DNA of 64,000 nucleotides from Ulva prolifera (lineage: Eukaryota > Chlorophyta > Ulvophyceae > Ulvales > Ulvaceae), in the NCBI GenBank assembly GCA_023078555.1, contig CM041199.1, forward strand, positions 6,143,315 to 6,207,314, written 5' to 3'. This document shows positions 48,601 to 61,275 of this stretch, one piece after another. A model generated the notes under the pieces. It saw only the letters and a program-made list of their open reading frames with translations. It was not told the origin of the DNA and made no database searches. Numbering within the stretch: position 1 is the stretch's first letter; each line of letters starts with the position of its first letter. The position numbers were made by a program, and so were the translations under genes.

Positions 48601-51600
48601 GTAGAGGTCCCTGCAGCGCCGGTGCCGGCTGTGGATCCGCCCCTGCCTCCAGGCGCTGCAGACACGAAGCCGCAGCCGGCGCCGCCGCTGAATGTTCTGG
48701 GCGGCCCACGCCTGTCCTTCAACCTCGGTAGCACGGACGGCAAGCCCCCCATACCCCCACCAGAATCCCTGCCTCAATTTGGGCCCCACCTACCACAGAG
48801 CGCAGCCGGCTTTGCGGCGGCCGCGGCGCTGGTCGCCGCAACAGAGGCACGCGACGCCGGTGCACCACCACTTCCACCACCCGAGCTTGCGGCAGACTCC
48901 GCTCCGCCGCCGCCGCCTCCATCCGACGGCGACGCTGGCGCCGATGCTGCGGCCAAAGCCCTCCTGGCTGCTCGCGCTGCCACGCGTGGCCGGCCCGCCC
49001 CAAAGATCAGTGCGAACCGGTCGATCGTTGATCAGCGCGGCGGCCGCGGTGACGGTGGGGCTGGCAAAGCGGGGATAGCCGCGGGCAAGGCCGGAGTTGT
49101 GGCGGCGGGAAACCGGGACGTCATGGAGGTCGCGTTCGCAAACGGTGCGCTCCGGCCCTGCCGAGTGCTCTACTGACGTCCCCATCATTGCTGTGTCACC
49201 GCTTGCCGATGCGTGCGCAGCATTCTTGTTCCAGTCGTGAAGACCATGAGCTTGCATGACAGTGACAGGCGCTGAGGTTCCTCTCACAGCGGTTGCTGCC
49301 ACATCGCCTGTCACTCTCACAGATGTCACTCTCACAGCGGTGGCTGTCTGGAACATCTGCGTTAATTATCTGCCCTGAAATGGCCCACAATCATGTGTGT
49401 AGTCGAGTCGATTATTGTGATGTGACCGCGCAATACGGATCTGTGCGTGCAACAGATGCACTGTCGACCAGGCTTTCCTCGGTCGTGCCTTGGGACTGGT
49501 GGCTGTGCACCGCCATGGCGCGGACGCAGACGTGGAGGCCACGTGCTGCATACCACGCATCCCTGCGGCCTCAGCCTTGTGCGACACAAAACGGCCACTG
49601 CGCTGCTGCAGTCACGGGCTGGCGACCCGCTGGTTTTACAAGGAGCCCAGGAGGGGTCATCGACATCAGCCCCGGCCCGACATTGCCTGGCGGCATGCAC
49701 CCCCGCCCTCCCCCGCCGGCGCACCCTCTCCTCACCGCAGCTCCCCCGGCGGCCCTTCTCACCCCAGGGCTCCACTCTCCGATTCTGCTCATCGATGACA
49801 CCCCTCCAGGCGTCGAGGACGCCACTGGCTCCGGCCCCGGCTCCGGGGGCATCTTCTGCAGCCCCGTGCCAGGAGGCGGTGCTGCGAAGGGACCGCATGC
49901 ATGGCCGCACTCGCCGCTGACGGGGCCGCACGCGGCCGTACTCGCAGTGAGCCCGGCGTCAGGGTGGGCCCCGCCGATGCCGACGCGGTCGCCGACGCCG
50001 GACTGCCCACCGCCGCTGGCCACCGCGTCTCCGCCGCCGGAGCGCTTGATTCCGCTGCCGATGACTCCTGCGCCCGCCGCGGTGCCGCCGCCCCTGCGCG
50101 TCGGCGAAGCCCCGGTGAAGTCCCCCGCCGCAGCCACACCGACAGCGGCTGTCTCCCCCGTCGTCGAGCTGAAGTCCTCCGCCCCAGCAGAGGCGGAGCA
50201 GCCGTCACCATCGCCGACGCACGAGAGTGCACTGGACTCCCCCGCGCCCACGGAGCTGACTGGAAGCCCAACGTCCGCCGAACCCGCAGCGGCGCATGCG
50301 TCCCCGACGTCCGCTCTTCACGCTGCGGAAGATCCCCCGGCACCTGTGCCGACACCCCCGGCCGCTGAGCCGACCCCCGACCCTGATCCCCCTCCGAAGC
50401 GCCCCCCGCAGCGGGCCCTCATGTACAGCCTGCTCTCATCGCACGCTGACGGCGAGGGGGCAGACCCTTCGCCACGGACGATCGGCGAGATCGTCAACGG
50501 AGCCCAGCCCATCCCAGGGCTCCAGAGGGCGATGTTGCTGCCCTACGCCCCGACGGCCCCTGTCCCTCAGGCTCCTCCCCTGCCTCCCCCGCCTCCCCCC
50601 GACCCCTCACCCCCCCCGCTTCCGCCCGGTCCACCGCCGGCGTCCCCGCCCCCTCCCCTTCCTCCTAGCCCCCCCCCAGACACCCCGACCCCTCCTCTTC
50701 CCCCGAGCCCACCCTCCTCCCGCGCTGCGCCCGCCACGGAATCCCCACCTCCTGAGGAATCTGCTCCCATCCCAACGAAAGCTATGGTGATTACCCTCCA
50801 TCGCTTGTTCTTCCATACGGCGGTTCGGCCCGCCCCTGTTCTCACCGCCCTTCAAAGACCGGGTATTGGTTGAGATGGTATCAGATTGTGGGGCAGATTT
50901 CCATCAAACAATCACCAGAGGTCAGGTTGTGCGGATCACGCTATACGCAGGTGATCGAGCCGTCCTTCTGCATGCCCCTCTGAAGGCCCCCTCTCTGTGC
51001 AGAGTGTCAACGAGGGCGACGCCTGGGCCAGAGTCCACTCAATCAAGCGATTCCGCTTGCTCACACTACCACTGGCAGCGATGCCGCAACCAGAGACCTT
51101 TGTGGAGCCGGAACGTCCTCTGCAAGCAGCCGCCCGTGGCCACACATCGGCGCTTGGGCCTGCCCCCGGCCCCCTGTCAGACGCTGCACCAGGTGCACTC
51201 CCCCCTCCCCCCGCGTCCCACCACGTCAGCACACCTGTGTGGATCATCGGACTACTGCTTGTGGCTGCGATGCCTGGCGGTGTGATTAGGTGCTCAGCCA
51301 TACGCCGCCCCGAGTCCTTGTAATTTGTGAACGTCCCACCACCTCAACAAACCTGCATGCGCTCTCCACCGTTGCCCTTCATCGCACCCACACTGCACTC
51401 TGGGGAACACACTGCGGCCCTGCAATACAGGGCAGATGCAGACACGTGGCCAAGCTGCCGGCAGCGCGGTGGCTGGGGGCGGTGCGGGTACCGCACCCGG
51501 CGCGCAGTGCAGTGTGCCGCGTGACCCGCGGCTTGCGGCCCGCCTTGCGCGCGGCCAGCCCGCCCCTCCGGCTCCTGCCCCTGCCCTACATCAGCCATCG

Positions 51601-54600
51601 ACAGCCGGCGCGGCAGGTCCGGGCCACGCTGCAGCTGCGCACGAGGCTGCGCTGATGCATGGGCAAAGCACGTACCCTGGGCCCCCTCCACGGTCGAGTG
51701 CAGCCCACGGCGCAGAGCCGGTGCAGCCGGGCGGCTCCGCGCGGCGGCGCGAGGCCGAGCGCCCTGCGCTGGCCTCGCGGCCGCACGGTCACCCACGGCA
51801 CGAGCTGGCGCCCATTGATCCGAGGCATCATGCGCGTACGGGTGGCTCGGCGCTGGAGCTAAGGCGGCGCGCCGCGGCCGACCCCGCCCACCCGTCCCAC
51901 CACGACGCTGAGCCTACAGCAGCGGCCGGCAAGGACGCGCCAAAGGAGGGTGGCAAGTACCAAAGGCCGGCGTCTACGCCGATGGTGCCGTGGATTCCGC
52001 TGGGGAAGGGCGCCGCGTCGCAACAGCAGGTGCGTTCACCTGTGACGTGCCACATCGGCAACTGTGGTCATGCTGCCAAGTGCAAAATCTTTCTACTCGA
52101 TGATGGTCATGCATGCATTGAATCTGAACACAGCCCTAACAAGTTCGAAGGTTCTTCGGTGTCCCGTGAGGACACCTTGAAATCTCGCTCCTAAGACACA
52201 CCACCCGCATCTGACACAGGCATCACCGCTGGCCTGAACCATGTGTAGCAGCGGGCGTTTTTGCGTTTTTGTGCAAGCCATAGCCACACCTGTATTCAAC
52301 AGTCATATCACGGCTGCTACGCACGGCAACGCCGTGGCGGCCGCTGCCAGCTTCGGCAACTGGAAAGCTCACGGCGGTGCCGGGCAATGCAGAAGCCTGT
52401 GCAGCGGCCGGATACCGTCGCAGAGCCCCCGAAGCGCCCGAAAGCCGGCGTCACCGGCGCAGCCTCTCAGCAGCCAAAGGCAGGCGCCCGGCGGGGGGCG
52501 GGAGCGGGAGCCCAGAAGGCGTGGGCGCTGCCGTCCCACCTGCCTGGCACTTTGCCCAAGGTGCATCACTACAAGCGCTCGCGCAAGGACGGCAAGATCG
52601 AGGCCGCCGGCGCTGCGATCCCGGACCTCGCCTCCGTGTATGCTCCCGCCTCGGTCCCGCGTGTCTGCAGAGATCGTGCAAGAATTTGTATGTGTCCTTG
52701 AAACTTGATTGTGTTTTCGAGCACCATACCCTATCTCCTTCTGTGCCGCGCCACGATGCGGCGGGGGCCGGCGCTCGTGCACCCTGCCGGTCCTCTGGGG
52801 TTACGCCCTGTGCTTCCGACAGACACCTCTTGTACAAAGAGGGCCGGGCGGCGCGTTACCAAGTGTGGTGGCTGTCTGGGCATCGATGTGACTCAGACCA
52901 GTGGTTTCAAAGAGGAATCTTGCTGTATATGTGAGCGCTACCGGTTCCAGTAGCTGCAACCTGGTGGCAGCGGCCTCTGCAGAGTAGGGGTGTGCACATC
53001 CGGATGCAGTGCGGGCCGAGACACCCACGCGCCAGGCTGCTGCAGCGCTCCACTACACCATGTCAACAACACATCACGTCCCACCTGCCTGTAGGCTCGG
53101 GCGTGCGCCGTCTATACCCACCAATAAGGCTCTCCCGGCGGCCAGCGGCCGGCCCGCCGGCGCGCCGGGTGTACCCCGCAGCGACAACCCGCCGCAGGCA
53201 GAAACTGCAGCGGCCCAAGCCGCTGATGGCGCCGTCGCGGCGCCGCCGCATGATTCTAGGTCAGGTGGCGCCGAGGAGCAGCCGGGCGCGGCGCGTACGC
53301 GGGCACCTGCCGCCGTTGCCGCTGACTCCGGAGGCACCCCTGCCGCGGAAGCGCCGCAGTCGCCGGTGTCTCCGGTATTGAGAAAGCGGCGGAAGGGCAA
53401 ACCGGACGAACTCTTTGTGCAGCTCGGCCTGGAAACGCCGGGGAGCAGCCAGGCGCACAGCGACGCCGGGCCGGGTTCTGCTGGGGCGCTGGGCGGCAAG
53501 GCCGTGGCAGCGCATCCCCCTTTTGCATCCGCAGCCATCGCGGGGGCCGGGGACGATGTGACATCTCTGCACGCAGCACCTCACAAGGCACGATTCCTGA
53601 ATGTGTTAGGTCATCACTGTGGTGATTGAGTGCTTGCAGGGCCCGCGAAATGCGGGGTGTGGCTGTGGTGTGTATGCATTTGGGCTTGCTCAGCAGAGGC
53701 TGTATGTGGACCTCTCCGTGCCTGTGGCCACACTGCAGAGGGGGTCGCCATATGGGGCGTACCAGTCGCAGGGTGGGCATTGCGAACAGTGCAAGCAACC
53801 GTTGAGGGAGACAGCCGCAAAGGCGGCGGGTGAGCTTCCGCCGCGACCATGTGACTCACCGCATGTGTGTGAGGTGCAGGTGGGCGATGCCATGCACGTC
53901 ACATCGGACGGGATCGGCACGCCAGGTGACGGCGACGGCACAGACGGTGCTGCACCCCGAGAGTCCCCTCCGCCGCGCCGAAAGCGTTCGCTACCAATCG
54001 CCCCGGCCGCCCCGGCACAGGTCCAGGAGACCCCCGTGAAGGCTCCGAAGCTCGACCCGCACGCAGGCGGTGGGCTCACTGGCCCGGCAGGCGCTGCCGC
54101 AGCGGCGGCGGTGCGTGTTGTGAACACCGGCAGAGGCGCGATGGAGAGTCGCCATGCCGCGGTGCGGGCGGAGGCCGTGCATGCATGCATCGGCGGCTGG
54201 GGCCCGATGTGGCGCCTCGCGGTCCACCGCCTGCAGGCCGTGCACGGAAGCGGCAGCGGCGCGCTGGCGTGCGGGGAGGACTGCATCGTGGAGGTGCGGC
54301 GGCGCATCGAGGACCTCGCGGCGGCCGCTGACGCGGCGGCGGCGGCGAAACACGCGCAGCGCGTGACCGGGGCGGCGCCGGCGGATAAGGTGACAATTGC
54401 GCAGGAGCACCTCCAGGCTGGCCCCGACGGCGGCGGGGCTAATGTGGGCTTGGCCGATACAATGGTGGCGCTGATGGTGCGCACGGCGGGCGGCGGCGGC
54501 AGCGAGCTGCTGACGTTCGACACTGGGGGCGGGCTGCAAGCGTTTGTGGCTCGATGCGAGCAGGTGCGCCGCTGGGTGCCGGCTTGCACATCTGCCTCTG

Positions 54601-57600
54601 AGCTGCATGCATCGTGTGCATGCATTCGTCCCGAGGTGATGGAGGGCTGCGCTGCCGTGTATGCACATGTGCCTCTGCGGGCGGGTGCATGCGGGAGGGT
54701 ACACACACCAAACGGGTTGATTTGGCACGATCGATACGTTGGTCTGTATCCCAGAGAGGGTTTTTTGTGAGGAGTCCGCAGCGAGAGTCTGGCGGGGCGC
54801 TGTGTTGCCGCACACCCATCATGATGCATCATGCCTCCAGGCTACATACGTGTGCATGCATGCCATGACCACCTGCGCCGCAGATCACCACTGTAATCCA
54901 GCTCCACCGCCGCCGCTGACGCCGCCATGACCCTGTGCGGCGCTGGTGCAGGCGATGGAGCGGGGGGCCGTGGGCGTGAGCCGCAGCCATGCGCTGGGCG
55001 CACTACACGCCGTGTCATGCATGCTCCGCGCGTACGTTCTCGCCGACTCGGTCGCCCCGGCCGCGTCCCCGTCCGCAGCCGTCGCGTTTGCGCACCTCGT
55101 GCTCAGCGCCGCCGCCTCCCCAGACGTCGCGGTCTTCTCTGCCCGCGACGACTCCATGCTCTACGGCGAGGTGCGGGAGCTGTGCGCGCGCACAACTCTC
55201 GCCGACGGCACAGCCGCCGGCACCGCGGGCTGCGCGGCGCCGCTCCCCCGCGCCGGCGCCGTCGCGGCCGCGGCGCTCGTGCTGAGCGTGCACCGCGACC
55301 TGTGCGCTGTGCTGTGGGCCGCCGTGCTGGCGGCGCTGCTCGGCCTCCCGGCGCCACCGGAAGCGCTCCTGTCCGGCCCTGGGAGTGTGTGTGGAGATGT
55401 GGCGCTGCTGCCTGAGGTTGATGACGTCGCGCTATTCCGGGAGAGCCGGGGCGCGTGGCTAGCCGAGCGGCCGGCGGCGCGGGCGGCTGCGCTTGACGTT
55501 CTCGAACACGCCTGCTCTGTGGAGAACACTGGCCTTGCGGTGCGCTCATAGACACCAGCAGCTTTCGGTGGTGATGTGCCTCTCCTTCCTCGGAATCTTT
55601 TGTACTTTCTTGCAACCACGCGCCGTGTCTGCTGTGACTTGCAAGGGCATCCTGAGGGGACATTGTGTCCACTGGAGCTGTGCTCACTCTGCAGAAACTC
55701 TCGATCCTTGCCTTTCCGCCAGAGGCGGGCCAGCGGCTGTGCGTTGTGTGTTACAAGGACAAAGGCAGCAAGGCAGGCCGCACCGCAGGTCACACACAGG
55801 GGGGGCCATACACCCACTCAACCAGCAACACACCCATGCACCCATGCATACACCAGCACATACCCAGGCCGAAGCCAGACACTCCCAGGCCCCCACACCC
55901 ACAGTCACACACGCACACCCACCCCCACTACCACACCCCGGCCCTGTGCCTTGTTTGCCTCGATCAGCCTGGGCTGCCGGTGTCATCAGTGCTGGTGTGG
56001 TGCGTGCGTAGCTGTCACGTATGCATATATCCCCGTCCGCTGTGCAGATCCGCGCCGACCTGGACCACCTCGCACAGCCGCAGCAGCACGTCTCCGCGGC
56101 CGCCCTCCAGCAGATGCCGCTCGCGCAGCGCGTGTGGGCGCGGCTCGCCGTGCGTGCTCTGCACGCTGCGCAGGCCTCACCCGCGGAGATCTGCCGCGTG
56201 CTGGGGCCCCCCTCGGGTGCGACCGTGGCCCCCGCACGGCCTGATGCCCCCATCGCCGCCGCGCTTTCTGTGCTGCCTAGCATCCCGCAGCAGCTGCTGG
56301 CGTTTCCGCCGGAGGCGGAGGAGGGCATCGGTACACCGGAAGGGGGTGACGGGGGCGATGGCGCAGCGGCCGGCGCACGCGACCGCGCCGAGCGGCGCGT
56401 GCGGGACGCCCTGACAATCCCTGATGGCCCTGTCAGCTTTGCGGCGATGGCGATGTCGTGCCAGGACGCCACCCTTGAAGGTGGGCACCTCAACTCCTTG
56501 CCTGTCTGTATGCACATGCCATGCACGCATGATCACCCGTCCTCGCCATGTGCCCTCCGCCGAAATAGAAATGCCGTGATGTGCCAACGCCATGCGACCG
56601 TTTGCACCGTCCCTCGAGCACTTGCGCTGCGCGCTGTGATGCAGCGACGGCATCCCGCACTGGTCTGGTCATCTTTGTCCGCAGCACGCAGCATGGCGTG
56701 AACGTAAGCACAAGATACGTACTCCGTAAATGCACCGTAAGTGCATCGGCAATGCACCGTAAGTGCACCGGCAATGCCGCCGCTCAGGCGCTCGCCCGTG
56801 CTGCAGGCGGGCAGGTGCAGGCCTATGGCGCGCTGCTGTCGACTTGCGTGCTGCGCATGCACGTGTACGCGGCCGGCAGCGCGGCGCGCGCCGACGTGCT
56901 CTTCGACGGCGCCCCCGTGGACGCCCCGGTGCACTGCTGCGGCCGGAGCCTGGACGGCCTCGAATGTGCTGCGCTGCTGCAGGCGGTCATCGCGCTGCCG
57001 AGCACGGCCACGGAAGTCATGGTGCGCCCACCCTCACATTGGATCTGCAGACTCCCACGATCTGCGTGTCTGCATGGCCGCTGCGGCTCCCTCCCCCCAG
57101 CATGCGCGACATTCCTTGAGTGTGAAGTGCACCGAGTCAACCATATTTGGAAATCGCCACGCTAGAAGTGCAAGTTTCGACAGGGAGACATGCTAACCAG
57201 TTGGTGCTCCATGCGTGCTACAAAAGCTGTTCGCCTACCAGATCCCTGCAGCATGGTCGTCTGTGCACCTGATGTGTCACCTGATGTGTCGGGCTGCGAC
57301 ATCACTCACCTGCCCAACACGTCCCCATGGTTGCTGCACTGGGCGCACCTGAAGTCGCTGCACCATGGTGGGGCCACTGCACACAGATGTTCAGTGGCCG
57401 ATGGCGCCCAAGCATTCGGCAAGGTACCGCCGGTAGCCACTGTATGTGCCTGCGTGCGGTGACAATTGCCCCGCCGCTGTGCAGGAGGCGTGCGTCGAGG
57501 CCTGCCGCTTCGGCCTCGCCGAGCCCGACGACCGCAGCATGGACGGCCTGCTGCGCACTTGGCTCGCGGTCCGCGCGGACCCCGACGGCCCCCAAGACAC

Positions 57601-58330
57601 CGAGGGGGCCGCCACCGCCGACCTCCTCGCCACCGCCCTCCTCGCCGCCTGTGGCCGCCTCACTGACGCATTCACGCTCTGCCGCAGCACCGTCACGGAC
57701 CTTGCCGCCGCCGCCGCGGCCCCGGCCGCCGAGCCGGCAGCTGCCGCGGACGGCACCTCTCTGAGGACGGTGCTGCTCGGATATGCCGCGGAGATGTGTG
57801 TGGCAGTGCTGGCGGCGCGCTGGCACGCGCAGCCGGGCGACGAGCCTGGCGGCGAGCTTGCGCAGGAGGATCGCACACACGAGGCCCGGCAGCTGCTGCT
57901 GACCGTCGCGCGGGGGCTCCGCATCACGCACAACGGCGACGGCGGCATGGCCGCCCAGACGGCACCCGGCGAGGAAGCGCAGGCGTGGGGCCACGCCGCA
58001 TGGCTTCGCCTCGCCGCGCAGCTCTTCTCATGCATATCGCAGGTGCCGTCGCCGCAGCAGGGAGGGGACGGGGTGGAGGAGGTGGTTCCGGCGGTGGACG
58101 CGACTGTGGAGGCAACGACGGCGCACGTGGTGGGCCGTGGCACGTGCGCGATGCTGGCAGCGCGGACGCTCGCGGCCGCGGTTGACGTGGCACCGGTGGC
58201 TGCGGTGGTTGGGGACGAGCGGGTGCAGCAGATGTTGAAGCAGGTGCTGGGGTGTGGTGTAGGGGTGCGGGAGGTTGTGCAGGGGCTGACCCAACGCGCT
58301 CTGCCCGCTGTCGCCTCTGTGGTGCCTTAA
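45664..58330 (+). CDS. very large protein with SIM, tandem SUMO-acceptor repeats, RS-like, proline-rich and helical regions (unrecognised)
   Basis: Exons are 45664-45876, 46575-49144, 49651-50786, 51003 to about 51192, about 51442-52029, 52393 to about 52660, about 53095-53570, 53880-54563, 54952-55539, 56048-56480, 56807-57021 and 57485-58330. Phases fit at every junction except 51192/51442, 52660/53095 and 53570/53880, where sites are ambiguous. The sum is roughly 2700 residues. In order it has a helical N-terminal domain split by the first intron (AHFRVPGVCERG, YLDTLATAGRAAGVADLEVT), a SUMO-interacting core VPVVCLSDTDDE, a repeat array of V/L/A-K-x-E motifs (47155-47660), an Arg/Ser-rich stretch (47950-48380), a Pro/Ala-rich stretch with ILLIDDTPPGVED and long PPP runs, and about 1000 Ala/Leu-rich helical residues resembling a solenoid. 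It may be two adjacent genes, but the join 49144/49651 (AACG|GTGCGC to CCCAG|GA) keeps phase 1. I recognise no enzyme domain. A nuclear scaffold tied to SUMO and RNA processing is a guess. Confidence 0.6.
47155..47660 (+). repeat. in-gene tandem repeat, about 36 residues per unit, each with two KxE motifs
   Basis: At least four units read VKSE...LKQE, VKGE...AKQE, VKGE...LKQE and VKVE...AKQE, with the first Lys motif starting near 47281, 47389, 47494 and 47602. A more worn unit precedes them (PKGE...GKQE) and a lone PKQE follows. V/L-K-x-E is the consensus for SUMO attachment. DNA units are diverged, so the repeat is kept at protein level. Confidence 0.75.
55800..55945 (+). repeat. CA/CCA-rich intronic stretch
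   Basis: Imperfect CACCCA and CACACA words fill this part of the intron between the exons ending at 55539 and starting at 56048. It is not coding. Confidence 0.8.
56730..56773 (+). repeat. two tandem copies of a 22-bp unit carrying a 5' splice-site-like core
   Basis: The units 56730-56751 and 56752-56773 differ at one base. Each contains CCGTAAGTGCA, a good match to a donor site, and lies just upstream of the acceptor at 56807. Confidence 0.9.
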
Positions 58331-59675
58331 CAGTCATGCCATCTGCGTGCATGTTGTGGAACAGGGGTGGCGGAAGAGGTGTCATGGGGGCAAGAGGGGA
58401 TCCACATGCATGCCTGCATCCTGGTTCAGCACCTGTGATAGGCTGAGACTGCGTAGACTCCAGATGCGGGCATCGTGACAACATGGTTGTCCAGCGTTGC
58501 AGGAGGGCAATCAGATCGGTGGCATCGGAGGAAAGCAGACAGGCGTGCGGAGCGAGAGGCCGAATGCATGGCTTTGTTGCATGCAAATGCACTGTATGTG
58601 CCTTGAAGTGGACAGGCGACAATCGAATTCCATTGTTTTCAAGGAAAACCAGACGTTGTCCGCGCCAGTGAGGAAGGTGTGTGGGTGGTTGGCAGCAGTA
58701 TCCATTTGTTTGCAGCCCAGGCCTGTCTATTATGTTGAGGCTGTTACCACCATCGAAATGAAGCAAATGAGCGGGATCACAGAATTAGGTTAGTCTAGCT
58801 AAGATGCAACACAATGAGAACCATGCCATTTGAACAAGCAGTGCGCGTATGCTCTCAACAGCCGAGTTCCCGGTTATGCAGCTACAACAGGGGCACACCA
58901 TCTTGAAACACTCACGTTTCCTGCATGTTCACAAAGACTGAGGATGAAAGAGGGCAAGACCAGGTCGTTACAGGTTTGCACAGTCCGTAGAATGTAACCT
59001 AGACCAGGATTAAATAGTCCTGACAATGTCTTTAACTTATTCACTAACAGTGGCACCCAATATGCAGTAAGCACCACCAGACACTCTCAAGAAGTCGGAC
59101 TGACATGTCCTTCCAGCACAGAGGAGCACATCCTGACACCGGCCTGCCTGAGCAAGTACCCAGCACGCGTCATTTTACATACATGTATTTTCCTGAGTTC
59201 TGGTCACGTCCCAACACGCATTGACTACCACTAAATTGGAATACAAACACCGCGACTGCACGATGCCATTCAAGATCAAGTTCTATGATGACACGGAAAA
59301 CGGGTGCCAATCAAGGCCGATCCATCATCATTCATCAGTGTTGAGTCGTCGGGCTGATCTGATCGATCACATACGACAACTCCAACGATTCAGATCTTTT
59401 TCTGGATGGCCTACATATGCTGCAAGGCTAATCAACACTGTCCATCATCACCATTCTCAACCCACAGCCAACGGCGTTTCACACGGCCGCACTTCCCGCA
59501 TGATGCGGGTGTCTGTAACGCCTCTATGACATGTCAACACCACGATCACCTTAAAAAGTGCGCCTCATCACTGCACGGCAGAGCCTGGCCGCAGAGCACC
59601 ACGCGGGCCGGCAGCCTTGAAGTTGCCTTTGCCTTGCTCAACAGCTGCGACTTGAGACATGCATGAACAGGCCAC
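58331..59675. other. intergenic region between two convergent genes
   Basis: The large gene ends at 58330 on the plus strand and the PPPP-rich membrane protein gene ends at 59676 on the minus strand, so this holds their 3' flanks. A minus-strand open stretch at about 58913-59077 (LSGLFNPGLGYILRTVQTCN) ends at a good donor, AAC|GTGAGT, but has no partner exon. I see no RNA gene. Confidence 0.45.
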
Positions 59676-60733
59676 CTAGAACGGCGGAGGAGGGGGTGGG
59701 CCCTGCTGCTGGGGGGGCGGCGGCCCTGGCGGAGGCGGCGGGCCCGACGGTGGCGGCGGCCCCGGCGGCGGTGGCGTGTTCATTGGGACGGCAACGTCCA
59801 GTGGCGTAGGCGCTTGGAGCGGCATGGCCTCAATGAATGGCGGGGGAGGAGGCACCCCTACAGGAGCACCATGAGCATCATACGGGGACGGAGCCGGTGG
59901 TGGCGGGGGGACCCCAGCTGGCATGTCATGAGGTTTCAGCGGAGGGGCAGCCGCCGGCGGCTGTGGAGGCGCTCCGACAGGAATGCCTTGAGCTTGATGC
60001 GCAGAACCGGTCGGTTGCGGCCCGTTGATGACATTCGCAGTCACAATCATCTGCGGTGCAGTAGCCACCACCGCCTTCTCCTGATCCTGCACATCGATTC
60101 GAGCCGTTGCCTGGCACGCTCACGCTCGGGGCGGGCTTGGAGTCACTGGACGCATGATTCAGGAGTCACTGAGCACAGTGTTCAGGAGAGTCACTGTACA
60201 GCTCAACTCACAGAGCCAGATGACTGGCTACGAGCGGGCTGCCTCAGCCAGCACGGCTGCGATGCACGCAGCACGGCACAGCACAGCCCGCAGTGAGATG
60301 ATTCAAGTGGATGAGAAGCGGCGATGCAATGCAAGGCGGGAGCACGTTCAGGGCAGCTCGATGATCTCGGCTGCTTCAGCGACAGGGCGGTCGCCCGTCG
60401 GAGGCAAAGGCCCCCGCAGGAGCACTTGGGGCAGAGGCCATACATGCAGGTTCCGTATGCATGTTCCATTGTGCACGTTGGCGCTTGCCCGACACCGAAA
60501 TTCGGCGCAAGGCAGGCTGCGGGGAGGGTGCTCACCTCGGGGGGATCATTGCAGCAGCACATCATATAGCATGGGATGGTGCTGCCGATGAGGAATAAAA
60601 CAAATATGTAGATGAAGGCCGGGGCGGCAGCGAGGCCGAGGATCAAGCAGATGCCTGCCACGACCCCGAGGCCGACTGAGGCCCCCCACAGGCTCTTGCT
60701 GCGCTGGGTGTCGCAGCCGCAGTAGCAAGGCAT
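59676..60733 (-). CDS. small membrane protein with Cys-rich ends and a PPPP-rich tail
   Basis: Two exons join in phase 0. Exon 1 (60536-60733) starts MPCYCGCDTQRSKSLW, continues with a long hydrophobic stretch (VVAGICLILGLAAAPAFIYI and FVLFLIGSTIPCYM; one or two helices) and ends MMCCCNDPPE at GAG|GTGAGC. Exon 2 (59676-60086) begins DQEKAVVATAPQ after GTGCAG and encodes a tail rich in prolines with repeated GVPPPPP and GPPPPPG blocks, ending at TAG. The total is 202 residues. The cysteine clusters flanking the membrane segment could be palmitoylated, and the polyproline tail could bind SH3, WW or profilin-type partners. Both are inferences from composition. I do not recognise the family. Small membrane proteins with a Cys-rich junction and a proline-rich cytosolic tail are common in algae and plants, but composition alone does not prove kinship. 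Confidence 0.75.
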
Positions 60734-60908
60734 CTCTTCTTGATGCGCGGAGGGTGTCGAGGTGGGAACTACACGGGAGTGTGGTCTGGGTGATGCTTAT
60801 GATGGAGGCGTTGAGCGGCCGCCTTGCCAAGAGATGAATATCTATGTCTCCAAGCCGTGGCCTGCACCGATGTCTGATGTAGGTGCAAATACAGGGTACA
60901 GTCCGCCT

Positions 60909-60944
<36 letters not shown>
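60909..60944. repeat. G36 homopolymer
   Basis: It lies about 175 bp upstream of the start codon of the minus-strand gene at 60733 and reads as C36 in that gene's sense. It is the longest homopolymer in the window. Confidence 0.95.
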
Positions 60945-60945
<1 letters not shown>

Positions 60946-61275
60946 GTATTGGGCCAGTCAAATTGGAGCATACGACTCGACATCAGTGGGCAGTTGGAGT
61001 TGAGGAGCAGTTGAGCTGCGAGTCCGGGTTGCAGGTGCCAGCGGCGGCGGCGATTGCACGGCGATTGCACGGCGATGCGACACCGGCGGGGTGTGCGCAA
61101 CCGTCTCGCATGCATGAACTGGGGCACTCATGGACACAGAGACGTGCATGTCAAATGAGTCTGAATTTCTTTAGCCGTAACCTCACGAGGACATCGTTGC
61201 CAACATCGTATGAACCAGACTTTTTTTTGTTTGCCAAATGCCAATTTCAAGGGGGTTCCCGGAATAACCCTCAGA

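Noticed and set aside
53690-54832. Minus-strand open frame of 380 codons
   Set aside because: It is antisense to the exon at 53880-54563 of the large plus-strand gene, which has matching splice phases.
58874-59077. Minus-strand hydrophobic open stretch ending at a good donor
   Set aside because: No acceptor or partner exon fits, and it would sit between two convergent genes.
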